NCBI GenBank assembly: GCA_020747065.1
Contig: JAGMVK010000016.1
Coordinates: 248,001 to 312,000 of the forward strand
DNA: 64,000 bases
Origin: Cadophora sp. MPI-SDFR-AT-0126
Lineage: Eukaryota > Ascomycota > Leotiomycetes > Helotiales > Ploettnerulaceae
Reading direction: 5' to 3'
The notes beneath the pieces are model-generated. The model searched no databases and was not told the DNA's origin. It worked only from the letters and a program-made list of their open reading frames with translations. Made by a program: the position numbers and the translations under genes. Positions 22,621 to 33,400 of this stretch are shown here, piece by piece. Every line of letters begins with the position of its first letter. Position 1 is the stretch's first letter.

Positions 22621-25578
22621 TCAAGCCCCAACTATGCCAACAAGTCGTTCAGGTTCATGAGATGTCCCAGTATCGAGATTCACCCAATTATCTTGCCAAT
22701 CATTCAACCCTTTGTCTTGATAGCCTTCTTGTACATACCCTTGCAGCTCCTCTGCCTTCGCTAAACGAGCCTGGTCCACATGTTCCTCGATAGCAGTCTC
22801 CATGATCTTCATTACCTTGATCTTGATTTCCTCCTTGGTAAGGAGAGCTTTTCGTCGCATTTCCTTCACCTCTTGGTGAGCGTCATCAAGGATAGCCCAC
22901 CACTCATGAAGCCTTTCGGAGCACGGATTTCGGTCCAATTGCTTGTTGGCCTGCTTCCGGGCCTCTTTTAGTACTGCTTTCAACCGAGCGTCTGGTGACA
23001 ACTTGTTGGCGGCTAGATTCTCTATGACCCATCGAACCCCATCGCCATTTCTCAACTCTATGTACGCTTTCAGAAGTGTCGTAAGACTTGGAAGGTCGAA
23101 ACTTGAGCTGGGAATATTTAAACGCCGGGACATCGTGTCCCAAAGATCAATTGCCATGCGATTCCTGCCTCGTCTCTGAAGAACACTCGCTGCGTGCGTT
23201 ATTACTTTCTGAGGCACTTTCATTCTGCATTCCTCGAAAGAAGATATTGTTCGATCGGCCAGCTCGACTAGAAGGTCTACCTGACTGCCATCTTCGTGAA
23301 GATCTGATATCTGGTGAACGAAAACGGATGCTATGGCATTGGTCAGATCCATAACACCGTTTCCTTGGGCGTCTCGAATAAGTCGCGCAGCCTCAGTGAC
23401 GTTCGCCCCATGAAGACGCAAGCTTGCGCGGACGGCAAGATTCAAATGCTTAGCCTCAAGACGTACATGATCAAGCTGAGCCCGTTTGTAGATTTTGAGC
23501 ACTGCAATGTCGTTGTTCTGTGCAGATGTTGTTGTCATTGCTCGATAAACCTCATTACTGCCAGAGACTTGGACTGGATCATCTAGATGCTTCAGGCTCT
23601 GTAGCTTCTGATTCCTGATTGCATCATTTGGAGAACGGGTCATGGCAATGTTCCGAAGTATACTGAGGGAATTATTGTCGACCACATGCGAACCAAGTTT
23701 CTTTACTGAGCAATACAATTGGTAGCATTCGTCGAATGAGAACCGAAATTGCAATGCACAGTTTCTCAAGATTGTGTTGAATGTGGCCGAGTCGACGACA
23801 TATCCATTGCCCGTAGCATAGGCAATCCACCGGGAGATAGCATCCACTTCGTGCGCTCTCGAATACACATCGATCATGGCATTCATGACGAGGGAGGTCA
23901 TTCTCAAGTGGAACCTGACGAGGAAGTATTGCATGAAATCCTCAATCTCATCGACGGAATGGGAGTTGGTGAATTCCTTGAGAATGGGGGTAAAAATGAT
24001 ACTGTAGACTTCATCTTCTTCCGGAACAATGTTCTTCATCTTGTGAAAATCTTCTTTGACCCCTTTCCAGTCTCCTCGGTAAGCCTTCGCAAGAGCAAAG
24101 TGGCCGTATATACGCAAGTCTTCTGGACGAGGGTCATGCGATTTGCGAAGCTCCCTGTAGTACGACGAAGCGAGCTCTTCGTCGCGAGATTCGATACAAG
24201 ACTGAATCATTGCACCATAAAGCGCTTGTGGATGGCGGGTGCGTGAGTACAGTGGTTGTAGGCGTCTGAACAGCTTCTGAAGTCGAACCAGATCTCGATG
24301 TGTTCTGTATTCCTCGCCAAGCACTCTGAGAAACCAAGTTGTTGACATTTCTAATTCACCTTCTTCCGCCATGAGGTTCGCAGCATTCAAAACTTGCTCG
24401 GCTTGGTCAAGCTTCCCGAGACTAAGCACCGAGTCGATGACCATGCCCATGACTTGGAAGAACTGCAACTGATCCGGATTGGTTTGAGTATAGAGTCTCT
24501 GAAAGTACCGGCAGATTTTCTTGTGTTGGCCTTTACCGTGTGTAGCCTTGATGAGACAATCTACAGCTGTGGGCGCGTTGCTACCTCGACATGACTCGAG
24601 TCGAGAAAACACTGCCAAAGTCAGGTCAAACATGCCTTGCCGACAAGTCGCCTTGCAAAGATCCCTTCCGATCGAGCGCACTTCCGAAGACATCGATTTC
24701 GGTTTCTCCTTGAAAGTTGTAAGGTATATCGAGCAGGCTTTTTCCAGGCGTTCAGAATCGACTGGAAGATGACATGTATCTCTCCTGGCAGATATCAGTG
24801 ATCGTATGACGCTGAGTGGATTGAATTTCCAAAAGTCCTCTTCGCTAATCTGCCCATAGCTCAAAATGATATCCAAAATTCTTGATGAGCTAGCAAACAA
24901 AGACTCCTGCCGACAGGCCTTGGAAAGCCGGATGGAGGCATCAATCAGCACTTGTGAGAGACCAGACTCGTCCACGGACAACCTTTCCTCCAGACCATCG
25001 AAGAACACGGCAGTAGCCTCATCAATGTTCGGTGGATATTGTGAAAGGAGCTGTGTTATGTTACGTGCAAGCTTTTGTTGACGGTTGTGAGCTTGCCGCT
25101 TCGGATGATCCCCAGCAGCAGTCGTTCGAGATTCCAGAGATGGACGGGGAATATTGAGAGGAGGTATTCTGGCAACCCTTATGTGAGGTGGTGAATCATT
25201 CGGAATGTCTGAGGCTTTCGTTGGCAGCTCCTGTTTTGCCGGCGATTCGACTTTGGGACAATCTGAGTTCACGGAAGTATTCAGAACCGCAGATGCTGTG
25301 CTTTTCAAAACATTGCTCGGCAGCCAAAATGCTGCATCTCGATACTGCAACGTTTGACCCTCTATTGCTTCTAAAGATGTAGTGCCAGCGCTGTGATATT
25401 TCCTCGATGACTTGAGCTTCTTCGCATTCTCGTGAACCTCCCTAGCAGAATGAATTCGACGTCGACGGTCCTCCGTTAGCAGACCTGCCCCGAATGCAAC
25501 TGTGCATGATGTTCCGAGGGCGAGTTTGCGGAGCGCTCGAAGTGCACCTTTGGAAGGCACAGGGAGAGTTGTTGGCAT
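22621..25578 (-). CDS. Pentatricopeptide-repeat (PPR) protein, mitochondrial RNA factor
   Basis: This is a single exon of 985 residues from ATG 25578. Fungal PPR proteins bind mitochondrial RNAs and act in their processing, stability or translation. The N-terminus is basic with few acids (ALRALRKLALGTSCTVAFGAG), which fits organelle import. From about residue 320 the chain is a series of roughly 35-residue helical pairs with PPR-like wording, for example LYGAMIQSCIESRDEELASSYYR, MNAMIDVYSRAHEVDAI and TFNTILRNCALQFRFSFDEC. The C-terminus (about residues 870-985) is charged and helical. The exact ortholog is not certain; a CYA5-like translation factor is one possibility. Confidence 0.82.
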   Translation of the reverse strand: MPTTLPVPSKGALRALRKLALGTSCTVAFGAGLLTEDRRRRIHSAREVHENAKKLKSSRKYHSAGTTSLEAIEGQTLQYRDAAFWLPSNVLKSTASAVLNTSVNSDCPKVESPAKQELPTKASDIPNDSPPHIRVARIPPLNIPRPSLESRTTAAGDHPKRQAHNRQQKLARNITQLLSQYPPNIDEATAVFFDGLEERLSVDESGLSQVLIDASIRLSKACRQESLFASSSRILDIILSYGQISEEDFWKFNPLSVIRSLISARRDTCHLPVDSERLEKACSIYLTTFKEKPKSMSSEVRSIGRDLCKATCRQGMFDLTLAVFSRLESCRGSNAPTAVDCLIKATHGKGQHKKICRYFQRLYTQTNPDQLQFFQVMGMVIDSVLSLGKLDQAEQVLNAANLMAEEGELEMSTTWFLRVLGEEYRTHRDLVRLQKLFRRLQPLYSRTRHPQALYGAMIQSCIESRDEELASSYYRELRKSHDPRPEDLRIYGHFALAKAYRGDWKGVKEDFHKMKNIVPEEDEVYSIIFTPILKEFTNSHSVDEIEDFMQYFLVRFHLRMTSLVMNAMIDVYSRAHEVDAISRWIAYATGNGYVVDSATFNTILRNCALQFRFSFDECYQLYCSVKKLGSHVVDNNSLSILRNIAMTRSPNDAIRNQKLQSLKHLDDPVQVSGSNEVYRAMTTTSAQNNDIAVLKIYKRAQLDHVRLEAKHLNLAVRASLRLHGANVTEAARLIRDAQGNGVMDLTNAIASVFVHQISDLHEDGSQVDLLVELADRTISSFEECRMKVPQKVITHAASVLQRRGRNRMAIDLWDTMSRRLNIPSSSFDLPSLTTLLKAYIELRNGDGVRWVIENLAANKLSPDARLKAVLKEARKQANKQLDRNPCSERLHEWWAILDDAHQEVKEMRRKALLTKEEIKIKVMKIMETAIEEHVDQARLAKAEELQGYVQEGYQDKGLNDWQDNWVNLDTGTSHEPERLVGIVGA

Positions 25579-26147
25579 TGTTGGGATGATGCTGTGGCCA
25601 TTGCATCTATGTCGAGTTGGAGGGATAAATCGTGAGGCTGGATTGTCGCTGCCAGCTGGCTTTCACGGTCGTGGTTCTCTGTAGAAATGAATCTGAATGT
25701 CATGAGGCGAGCTCGTATGATTCGGAAGACCAGACCATCCCGCACCCGCATTAGCGCACTTTGGTCAATGAACAAGCATCAGATGCAGATACTCCTACAA
25801 GTTCAACTCAACTTTCTGCAATTAAAGAATGATAAATGATTTATGACATTTGAGATGAATGACAAGGCAGACAATTCTTCAGTAAAGAATATCGAATAAT
25901 TCAAAGCAACGATAGGACTATCTTCGATCAGCGGTAGCTATTATTTCCACGTTAGACAAGCTCATGCTCCAGAAGACAAGCGAGAGGAATCAACAAGCTC
26001 AAAAGTGAAGATCTGATCTATTGTCTAATCCTGCATGCCGTATATGCATGCTAAACGCCGCCCAATGCTCTCAGTGTACAGTTACATATGCCTACAAAAG
26101 TTCCCAGAGCTCCCGTACCCCGCCATGCCCGCTTGAACGCTGCTCGC
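25579..26147. other. PPR gene promoter / carrier 3' flank
   Basis: About 570 bases separate two minus-strand genes. The part from 25790 to 26000 is AT-rich. It should hold the 5' leader and promoter of the PPR gene. No gene is seen. Confidence 0.45.
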
Positions 26148-27488
26148 TCATACAGCCAAGTCCTGATTCTCAGAAGCATTATAACCCTCTAGCTTCCGTA
26201 AAATGGTTTGATACAAGAAAAGCATACATCCGCTCTGGACACTGGTCCACACAAATCGAGGCCCGACCCCACGGAACCAGCCAGCTATCCCTTCGGTCTT
26301 ATAAATGAGCTTAAGTCCGGTGAAGACCGAAGATGTGTCGAGATTTATTGAACCCGGCCGAGGCATGTGTGTTGAAGGTGACGAAGTAGAGATTGATCTG
26401 ATTTGTTGTTTGATTACCGTCGGTCCGACCTTAACTTGAGATGGTCCTGGATTTGGTGAAGATGATTGCTTCATTACTGGCTGTGTAGTCACATTGACCT
26501 GGGTCTGAATTCTCGTCTTTACCACATCGAGTGGGCAGGTAATGACGCCAGCCAGGCCGCCGGCAGATGCACCTGTAAATAGCTCTAAAGGCAGTCCAAT
26601 TTCCCGGCTGCGTTTCCACTGTCTAGCCCAAGTCTGAGCTTGCTCATAAAAAGTGAATTGTAGTGCTGAGAAGGGGAGATCGCGGAATATGGTAGCTTTG
26701 TACCCATAGAAGAGAGCGGAGAATCCCTCCTGGCGGACTATCGTTCTAGCAGCATGTGCAGTTGATTTGTAGTTATATCCTGACTGAAAGAAGGGATTGT
26801 TGTATCGACCTTGGAGCTGTAATCGAGTTTTAAGTACTTCGGAGGGCACATAGACAAAGGATGCAGCGAAGTCCGCAAGAAATCCTGTTCACAATTAGTA
26901 TTTCCGTGAAATAAAGAAATTTACGAAGCATACCACTTGTGAGATAGGCAAGTTGAGGCGTTATGCCGTAATCTATCATGTGTCTCTTGCTATACTCATA
27001 CGTTCCAAAGAATATGACTGTGCCGGGAAAAGATCCAAGCATTGCTGGCATCCAGCCTCCGTATAGTCCGCGTCGTAATCCTTCTTGACGAAATATGGTG
27101 GCGTAAGATGAAGACATTGAAGCATACTTGGGCGGCATGTGAGGATCACCTTGTTGTCGCGTCTTAACTGTATCCAAAGAATGCATCAACAGGTCTCCCG
27201 TTGTCCCGCCTAGTCCTCCAGCTATCATAGACTATGAGATATCAGTATTGGTAGCTCCATTTTTGGGTTCCAGCTCACATGTAGGTACGGCGGGCGTCCC
27301 TCCTCCTCCTCAATCGCTTTCGGTGCCATGTTTTCCGTCCTGAATCTCCCTGCACCAAAGTTTGCATCCGCGAATGTCTGCTTCCCTCCCTCCAGTCCAT
27401 TATCAGCAAAGCCCAACTGGCTGCGATCCTCGTGGCTTTTTGTGGCTGATCCGGGGAGCAAATTGGCGACCAGAGAGCCTAAGGACAT
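26148..27488 (-). CDS. MME1: Mitochondrial carrier, MME1-type (yeast YMR166C, Mg2+ exporter)
   Basis: This is an inner-membrane solute carrier; the yeast homolog exports Mg2+ from the matrix. Exons 27488-27279, 27231-26934 and 26884-26148 give 414 residues. The three carrier repeats show signature motifs: [26 protein letters not shown] and [13 protein letters not shown]. The strings [34 protein letters not shown] and [14 protein letters not shown] are near-identical to what I recall of the YMR166C family. A low-complexity loop of about 60 residues interrupts repeat 3. The N-terminus is uncertain: the frame stays open upstream of the ATG at 27488, another ATG lies at 27329, and an upstream exon is possible. 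Confidence 0.88.
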
Positions 27489-28031
27489 GTCCTTTCTCAA
27501 TGTTCCGAATGAGTCGCCTTCAGGGCTTCTCGACGGAAACTTTGAGAGGCTTGATCCAGTGTTTGGCGGAGTAATGTGCGATTTGTTGTCTTGAAGTAAG
27601 TGAAGCGCGGCTTTCGTCAGATGCCTCCTGTACAAAAAAGTTCATGTTTATGTAAGGACGAGGCTGGCCAATCACAATCAAATGCCAATGCTTCTGAGCC
27701 ATCGAGAACGTCCCTCTGCATTACGCTGATTTATATTGCCGTTAATGGAGGATATCTCGGAATCAGTAAAAGGATATTCATACTTGCTCTCAATTCGTCC
27801 TCAATCAGCGTTTTTCAAGATTTCCAACGAATATGTGCTATGCTGGCAACAGAACATTCAAGACTTTCATTTCCCTCGTGGACAATATATCCTTGAGAAA
27901 CAGGGTGGGTATCTTTTCCATAGTATACATATAATCAGAGCTCAAACATCTTCACCGTGCAATATGCTAGTAAGAAGAACCAGTTTACATCCTTCATCGA
28001 CCTTTTCCTTTAAAGCATATCTCTTGCCATC
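27489..28031. other. Region between the carrier and IMP2
   Basis: This should hold the carrier promoter and IMP2 3' UTR. A TTTTTTGTACAG acceptor-like string on the minus strand near 27632 might end an extra 5' exon or leader intron of the carrier. The plus-strand frame at 27736-28182 has no family features. Confidence 0.4.
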
Positions 28032-28677
28032 TCAATCCCATCCAGGCGCATCATCCCTCCTGCGCTTAATGATCCTCGTCCTTCCCTTGAATTCCTCCCA
28101 ATGTATTGCTCCTCGGCTTCTCCAGGGCCATATAACATGTGTGAGTCTTCCTGTTATCAGGTTCACCGGAATAGGACCGTAGGTATTGCTGTCGAGCGAC
28201 TTGGTCGAGTCCCTGTTGTCTCCTTCAACCCAGACATGATTCGCAGGAATCAGAACGGTGGGCACCGGGCAAGGTGCTCGTGTGTATACAACATCTCCTT
28301 CCAAAGCAATGATTCGCTTCACTACTAGGACTTCTGGATGGGCTGGACTCCTAAATATAACTCGTAAGCGTATCTCATGGGAAGTGCGACAATTTGGCAT
28401 ACTGGTATGAGACGATCATGCCCCTCTTGAGGTTGGACGTAGGATTCCATCTGCTGTTCCAGCATAAATCTTTGGATAGATCCTCGTTGAAAGACGGATT
28501 CAGGAAGGGGTACATGGACTGTCCATTGATCCATACATGTTCTCCAACATGATCGTTGAAAAAGATCACGGCTGGTATCCAAGGTAAGATGGTTAGAGGC
28601 CAATATCGAACTTCTCTCCAGCTTGGCCTCCACCGGAGCCTACGATTCAGCTGAGAAAATATGCGACTGGATGACAT
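28032..28677 (-). CDS. IMP2: IMP2, mitochondrial inner membrane protease subunit 2
   Basis: IMP2 is a signal-peptidase-like serine protease on the outer face of the inner membrane that trims bipartite presequences, as in yeast cytochrome c1. Exons 28677-28403 and 28350-28032 give 197 residues. A transmembrane helix lies at about residues 25-45 (YWPLTILPWIPAVIFFND). The catalytic Ser is in NGQSMYPFLNP and the catalytic Lys in VVKRIIALEGD. The S26 box WVEGDNRDSTKSLDSNTYGP follows. The intron has a GTATGC donor and TTTAG acceptor. Length and motif order are normal. It is the last of four consecutive mitochondrial genes on this strand. Confidence 0.94.
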
Positions 28678-28939
28678 TGCGATTGTTGATGTTGGCAACG
28701 CTATAGGTGAAAGTCGGTTTCCACAAGCTAGTTTTCAGCCTCGCGAACCGAACCTAAGCCAGCCTCGCGCGGCACAAATATTACAAACAGGAGTTTTCAG
28801 CGTTTCAAGCATATCATGAAGTTTGTTTATTTCGTTCAGACAATACTAGAATATAGCCTTGCATCTGTTGACTTAGCCATCTATGCGCCCGCAATGCAGT
28901 TCTGAATCAAGAATGCTTTTGATTATCCCAAGATGCTCT

Positions 28940-30035
28940 TTACATCACCTCCACGGCATTCTCATCGCTTTCACTCTGGCTCTCATCTCCACTGACCTCA
29001 GCATTCTCTCTCTCACGCTTCTCCATCAAAGCCTGCAACTCAGCGTCGTCGTTCTCCGTTACTGCCTTGGGCTCCATCTTCACGATGCAGCTTCCACCAG
29101 CACCCTCGATGTTTTTCCTGATGTCGATAATTGCGGCCTCAAGAGTTTGAATTCCCACAGACTTCTCCAAACAGGTACTTGTCAGGACATAGAGGGGAGG
29201 CGAAACGAGCTTCACCTTAACCTGGTTGTCCGGGGTGTTTCTGGCTTCAGCAGTTCTCAGTGCGGTCTTGACAGCGTCAATCCCTTCGTAGCCAAAACAG
29301 GTAACCTCGACATCTGCTCGAACCTTGGTGGGTTGAGGCGTTAGACGCTTTCCGATATATGATTTGAGCTCATCTGCCACGATGTCGTTGGGAAACGACA
29401 CTTCTTGCCAAACATCGGTATTGCTTCAGATTCAAGTCAGCAAACGTATATGGTGCTGCGCATATTATCACTTACGTTATGGATAGCTTGAATGCATCTA
29501 CAGCGTGTCCGTACTTCTTGTTCAGCGGCCATGTAATGCGCTCATAAAGGTCCTCGATAGGATGCTGTGTCTTCTCTGCAACATGGCGCATAATCGAGTG
29601 TACCATCTTGCTCTTGTTATATCTCTCCTCACATTTGACGATATCCTCTGGTGAAACCCGACGCTTCGAAAGATCAATATAACCTACAGTCCAGCCTTGT
29701 CAGTATGATGATCCTCCACGAGTGGATATGTCCATACCCTTCTCCTTGTCTACTCGAAGAACAACCACTACTTCATTGCGACCGACCCGGATGAGCTTCT
29801 GGATACTTCGGATACGACGTCTTGACAGTTCGGAAAGCAGGATCATGCCGTCGATGTTATCGTATTCGAGGAGCTTAACATATGCACCCATCTCTGCGAT
29901 CTGGAACCAGGTTAGAACTACTGCAAAACCTCTCCATTGTGCCATTTCAGTGCGTACCTGCTTGACGTTTACCATCACAAAGCTATCGATCTCTGGGAAT
30001 TTCTCCTCATAGAAGCGGCAATTTGTTAATGACAT
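28940..30035 (-). CDS. SUI2: eIF2-alpha, translation initiation factor 2 subunit alpha
   Basis: This is the regulatory subunit of the eIF2 complex that brings Met-tRNAi to the 40S subunit; its phosphorylation slows initiation under stress. Exons 30035-29958, 29900-29738, 29683-29476 and 29423-28940 give 310 residues. The S1 domain contains [20 protein letters not shown], followed by [12 protein letters not shown], whose first serine after the leucine pair corresponds to the kinase target Ser51 region. The helical domain has [18 protein letters not shown], and the C-terminal alpha-beta domain has [16 protein letters not shown] and [15 protein letters not shown]. The acidic tail ends [11 protein letters not shown]. 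It is divergent from NTE1. Confidence 0.97.
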
Positions 30036-30455
30036 GTTGGCGGTGATTGCGCGGGGTAGCGCGAGTCTGGTATTGGTGCCTTCTTTTGTGCTCCGTCGCT
30101 GGTGCTTTGTGTGTCTCGATACTTGAATACAATTGCCTCGAAGGATTTGGGGTTGGCAGTTGCGTCGAAGCGATGTTGGCGCAGGTATGGGACTTGGTTG
30201 TTTTTGGAGTCACGACGGAATCTTTTGATGTTTGGTGGGCTGGCTGGTTTGGTGGGGAGCGGCCGGCAAATCCCGGCGGCCGCTCGCGTCCATTTCTTGC
30301 AGGCTCTGGTGCTTGAGCCGAGCTCTCTCGTTCGGCTCTCTCGTTCGAGTCTTGCACTTGAGCATGATGTACTGCATTCACTGACGACAAAGTCCCGAAA
30401 CCCACCTCCTTCTTCAGAAATGAAAGCTCAAGAAGCTGAAGGATGAATCACCGAC
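30036..30455. promoter_or_regulatory. Bidirectional promoter between eIF2-alpha and NTE1
   Basis: 420 bases separate two divergent starts, so both core promoters lie here. A GC-rich patch lies near 30260-30300. The minus-strand frame at 30007-30405 is low complexity and not supported as a gene. Confidence 0.45.
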
Positions 30456-33400
30456 ATGGCAGAGAGCTCTGGCCCAAGTGCTGATGGCTTTCAGCACTCT
30501 ATTGTCACGATGTCCGAAACCTTTTCCGCACTTGTTGAAGGCGTCACAAGCCTGCCAAATTCCATGGAGTCTGCAATTCCTTCCGCGCTAGCTGTAGCCA
30601 ACACAACAAGTAATGAGCAGAATGTCCAGTCTTCTTGGTTTGGACTGTTTGGGAGAATGATACTGTTCATGATCAAAGTCATTCCGGGGATTCTTTACTG
30701 GATCATTACTTTCTCAACTATCACCATGCCGACTTTCCTCTTCACACTGTTTTCTACAAGTTTGACGTTTACTATGAATGCAACCACTTTGTAGGTCTTC
30801 CTCTTCTCTAGCAGTGTTCTTTGCTAATCCACCGTACTAGGATGCTGATTGCCATTGCGCTTGTCTCAACCTTGAGCTGGTTCGTCCGGTACAGATTCCT
30901 GAACATGTATGCTCGGCTACCACCCGAACCCCAAAGAAAAGAACCTGAAATCGACCTGTACCCGGATACTCAAGAAGAGGGATCCAAGTCTGGATTCTCT
31001 AATTACTTGGACGAGTTTCTCAGTGCCATAAAAGTGTTTGGGTACCTGGAACGACCAGTCTTTCACGAGCTCACAAGGACTATGCAGACAAGGAAATTGA
31101 TAGCTGGAGAAACTCTGAACCTAGAAGAGGAGAAAGGTTTCTGCCTCGTCGTAGACGGCCTGGTCGAAATCTTCGTGAAATCCGCTCGCGAAAGCAGAGG
31201 ATCGGATTCGGAGCCAGCGTTTCACCCAGACGACTCATCTGATAGTGGAGAGGGACAATATCGGCGAAGTACTCAGCAGGGCTACCAGTTGTTGACAGAA
31301 GTCAAGAATGGCGCCCCAATGTCGTCCTTGTTCTCGATTCTATCTCTATTTACAGAGGATGTAAAGCTCAGACATGACGAAGATGACGAGATGGAGGGTA
31401 GCGGTTCATCATCGTACGGTCATCGACGATTTCCCTCGAGCGCTGGGTTTCCCTATGATCATAGTCACCACGAAACCCCTCCTTCTCTACCAACGAGCCC
31501 CATTTACGGGGCCCCAAGTGAAAAAGGCCAAGGCTCCTCACGCGACCGCTCCTCTACTTTAGCCAGTCCTACAGCTAAGAGCACGCTTCCTCGTATTCCT
31601 CCATTATCTCTTGACAATCACGATAGACCGCCCTCGAAGCAAAGACCAATGCCTAGACGAACTCAGACCAATTCTGCGCACCCGGATATTGTTGCAAGAG
31701 CTACTGTTGATACCACCATTGCCATCATTCCAGCGAGTGCATTTCGTCGCCTCACAAGGGTCTATCCCAAAGCTACTGCACATATTGTTCAGGTGATTCT
31801 GACCAGATTGCAAAGGGTGACTTTGGCGACAGGACACTCGTATCTTGGCTTGACGAGCGAGGTCTTGCGTACAGAAAAACATATGAACAAGTACACAACT
31901 TATGAACTTCCCAATTTCCTGCGAGGGGACGCTTTGGAACGATTAAAGGAGAAGTTCATTCGCGAACGGGAACGTATCGGTGTAGAGGAAGGGAGCAAGG
32001 GTATTGCTTTGCACAATTCAAGTGCCGGCCGCAGGAGACGATCCAGCAACAGCCTCCGAAAGGAGGCTACTTTGCATGCCTTGTCTGGAAAGACTGGGTC
32101 GTCCTTTTCTGCACGTGCAGAGCCAACACCTAGTAGTGATATCGGTGCGAGCCCAAGCCCTGGGGACCTTCTAACAAACATACAAATGTCTCGCAACGGA
32201 GGCCGTAGGGTCAGTAACTTCGGTCCGGCAACTTCGACTGGTCACTCGACAGGCAATGGTCCCGAGGTCTGGCACCACGATGCCCAAAGTCCTCTTGCGC
32301 AGAGATCTTTCAATCCTTTCAATAGCCCTGTCAATCCTCGAAGGACTCTTCATCGTCAAGAGTCCATAGATGAGGACAGCATGTTCCGTGGCTCAATCCT
32401 GGAGTGTATCTTCAAGGCCATCGGTTTGACAAACACCAAGAATGCCTTGCGAATGTCGGACTCAGTGGAGGCTTCACCAAGACTCGTATCGTACGATCAG
32501 CGACGTCAGAAGGCTGTTTTCAGCAACAACGCGTTCGGCTTCATAGACCCTTACGAAGGATCCGCAGATGGAGACACCGAGTCAATGACATCTGGAGGGA
32601 TCAGTGCTGGCGGTTTTCCAAGTACGCAAAGCCTTGCCCATGAGCTCAAAGATGAGGTGGAAATCGTATTCTTTCCAAAAGGATCGATACTTGTAGAGCA
32701 AGGTGAGCGGAACCCTGGGCTATACTATGTGATAGATGGATTTTTGGACGTAACCGTTCCTCTCGATGATAAGTCCGAATCCATTGTATTGGCTCACTCC
32801 AATCAAACGTCATCAAATGTTAGAGCTGGTCATGAGACTCTAGCGCCTCTTTCGCGGACACGGACTGGATCTTCTCGTGCATCTGGCTCAACCATGGGCA
32901 ACGGCGGCACTGATAGTAAAAAGCGAAAGTCCGCTGGTCGGAAAAGCTTAGCCTTAATCAAACCTGGTGGAATTGCCGGTTACATCGGAACTATTTCATC
33001 GTATCGATCATTCATTGATGTTGTGGCCAAAACAGATGTCTACGTTGGATTCCTGCCGCGGTCTTCTCTGGAAAGAATAGTGGAAAAGTACCCGGTTGTT
33101 CTTCTGACTATGGCAAAGCGATTGACAAGTCTACTTCCGAGACTGATCCTCCACATTGATTTCGCGCTGGAGTGGGTCCAGGTCAACGCTGGCCAGGTTA
33201 TCTATCACCAAGGTGATGACAGCGATGCGATATATATTGTTCTCAACGGCCGTTTGCGCTTGGTGACAGAAAATGAAGAAGCAGGAATGAAGGTTGTCGG
33301 CGAGTATGGGCAAGGAGAAAGTGTTGGAGAACTAGAGGTCATGACAGAATCAGTGCGACCTGCGACACTCCATGCCATTCGAGATACTGAAGTCGCCAAG

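Noticed and set aside
27736..28182. 148-residue plus-strand frame
   Set aside because: It overlaps IMP2 exon 2 antisense and shows no domain.
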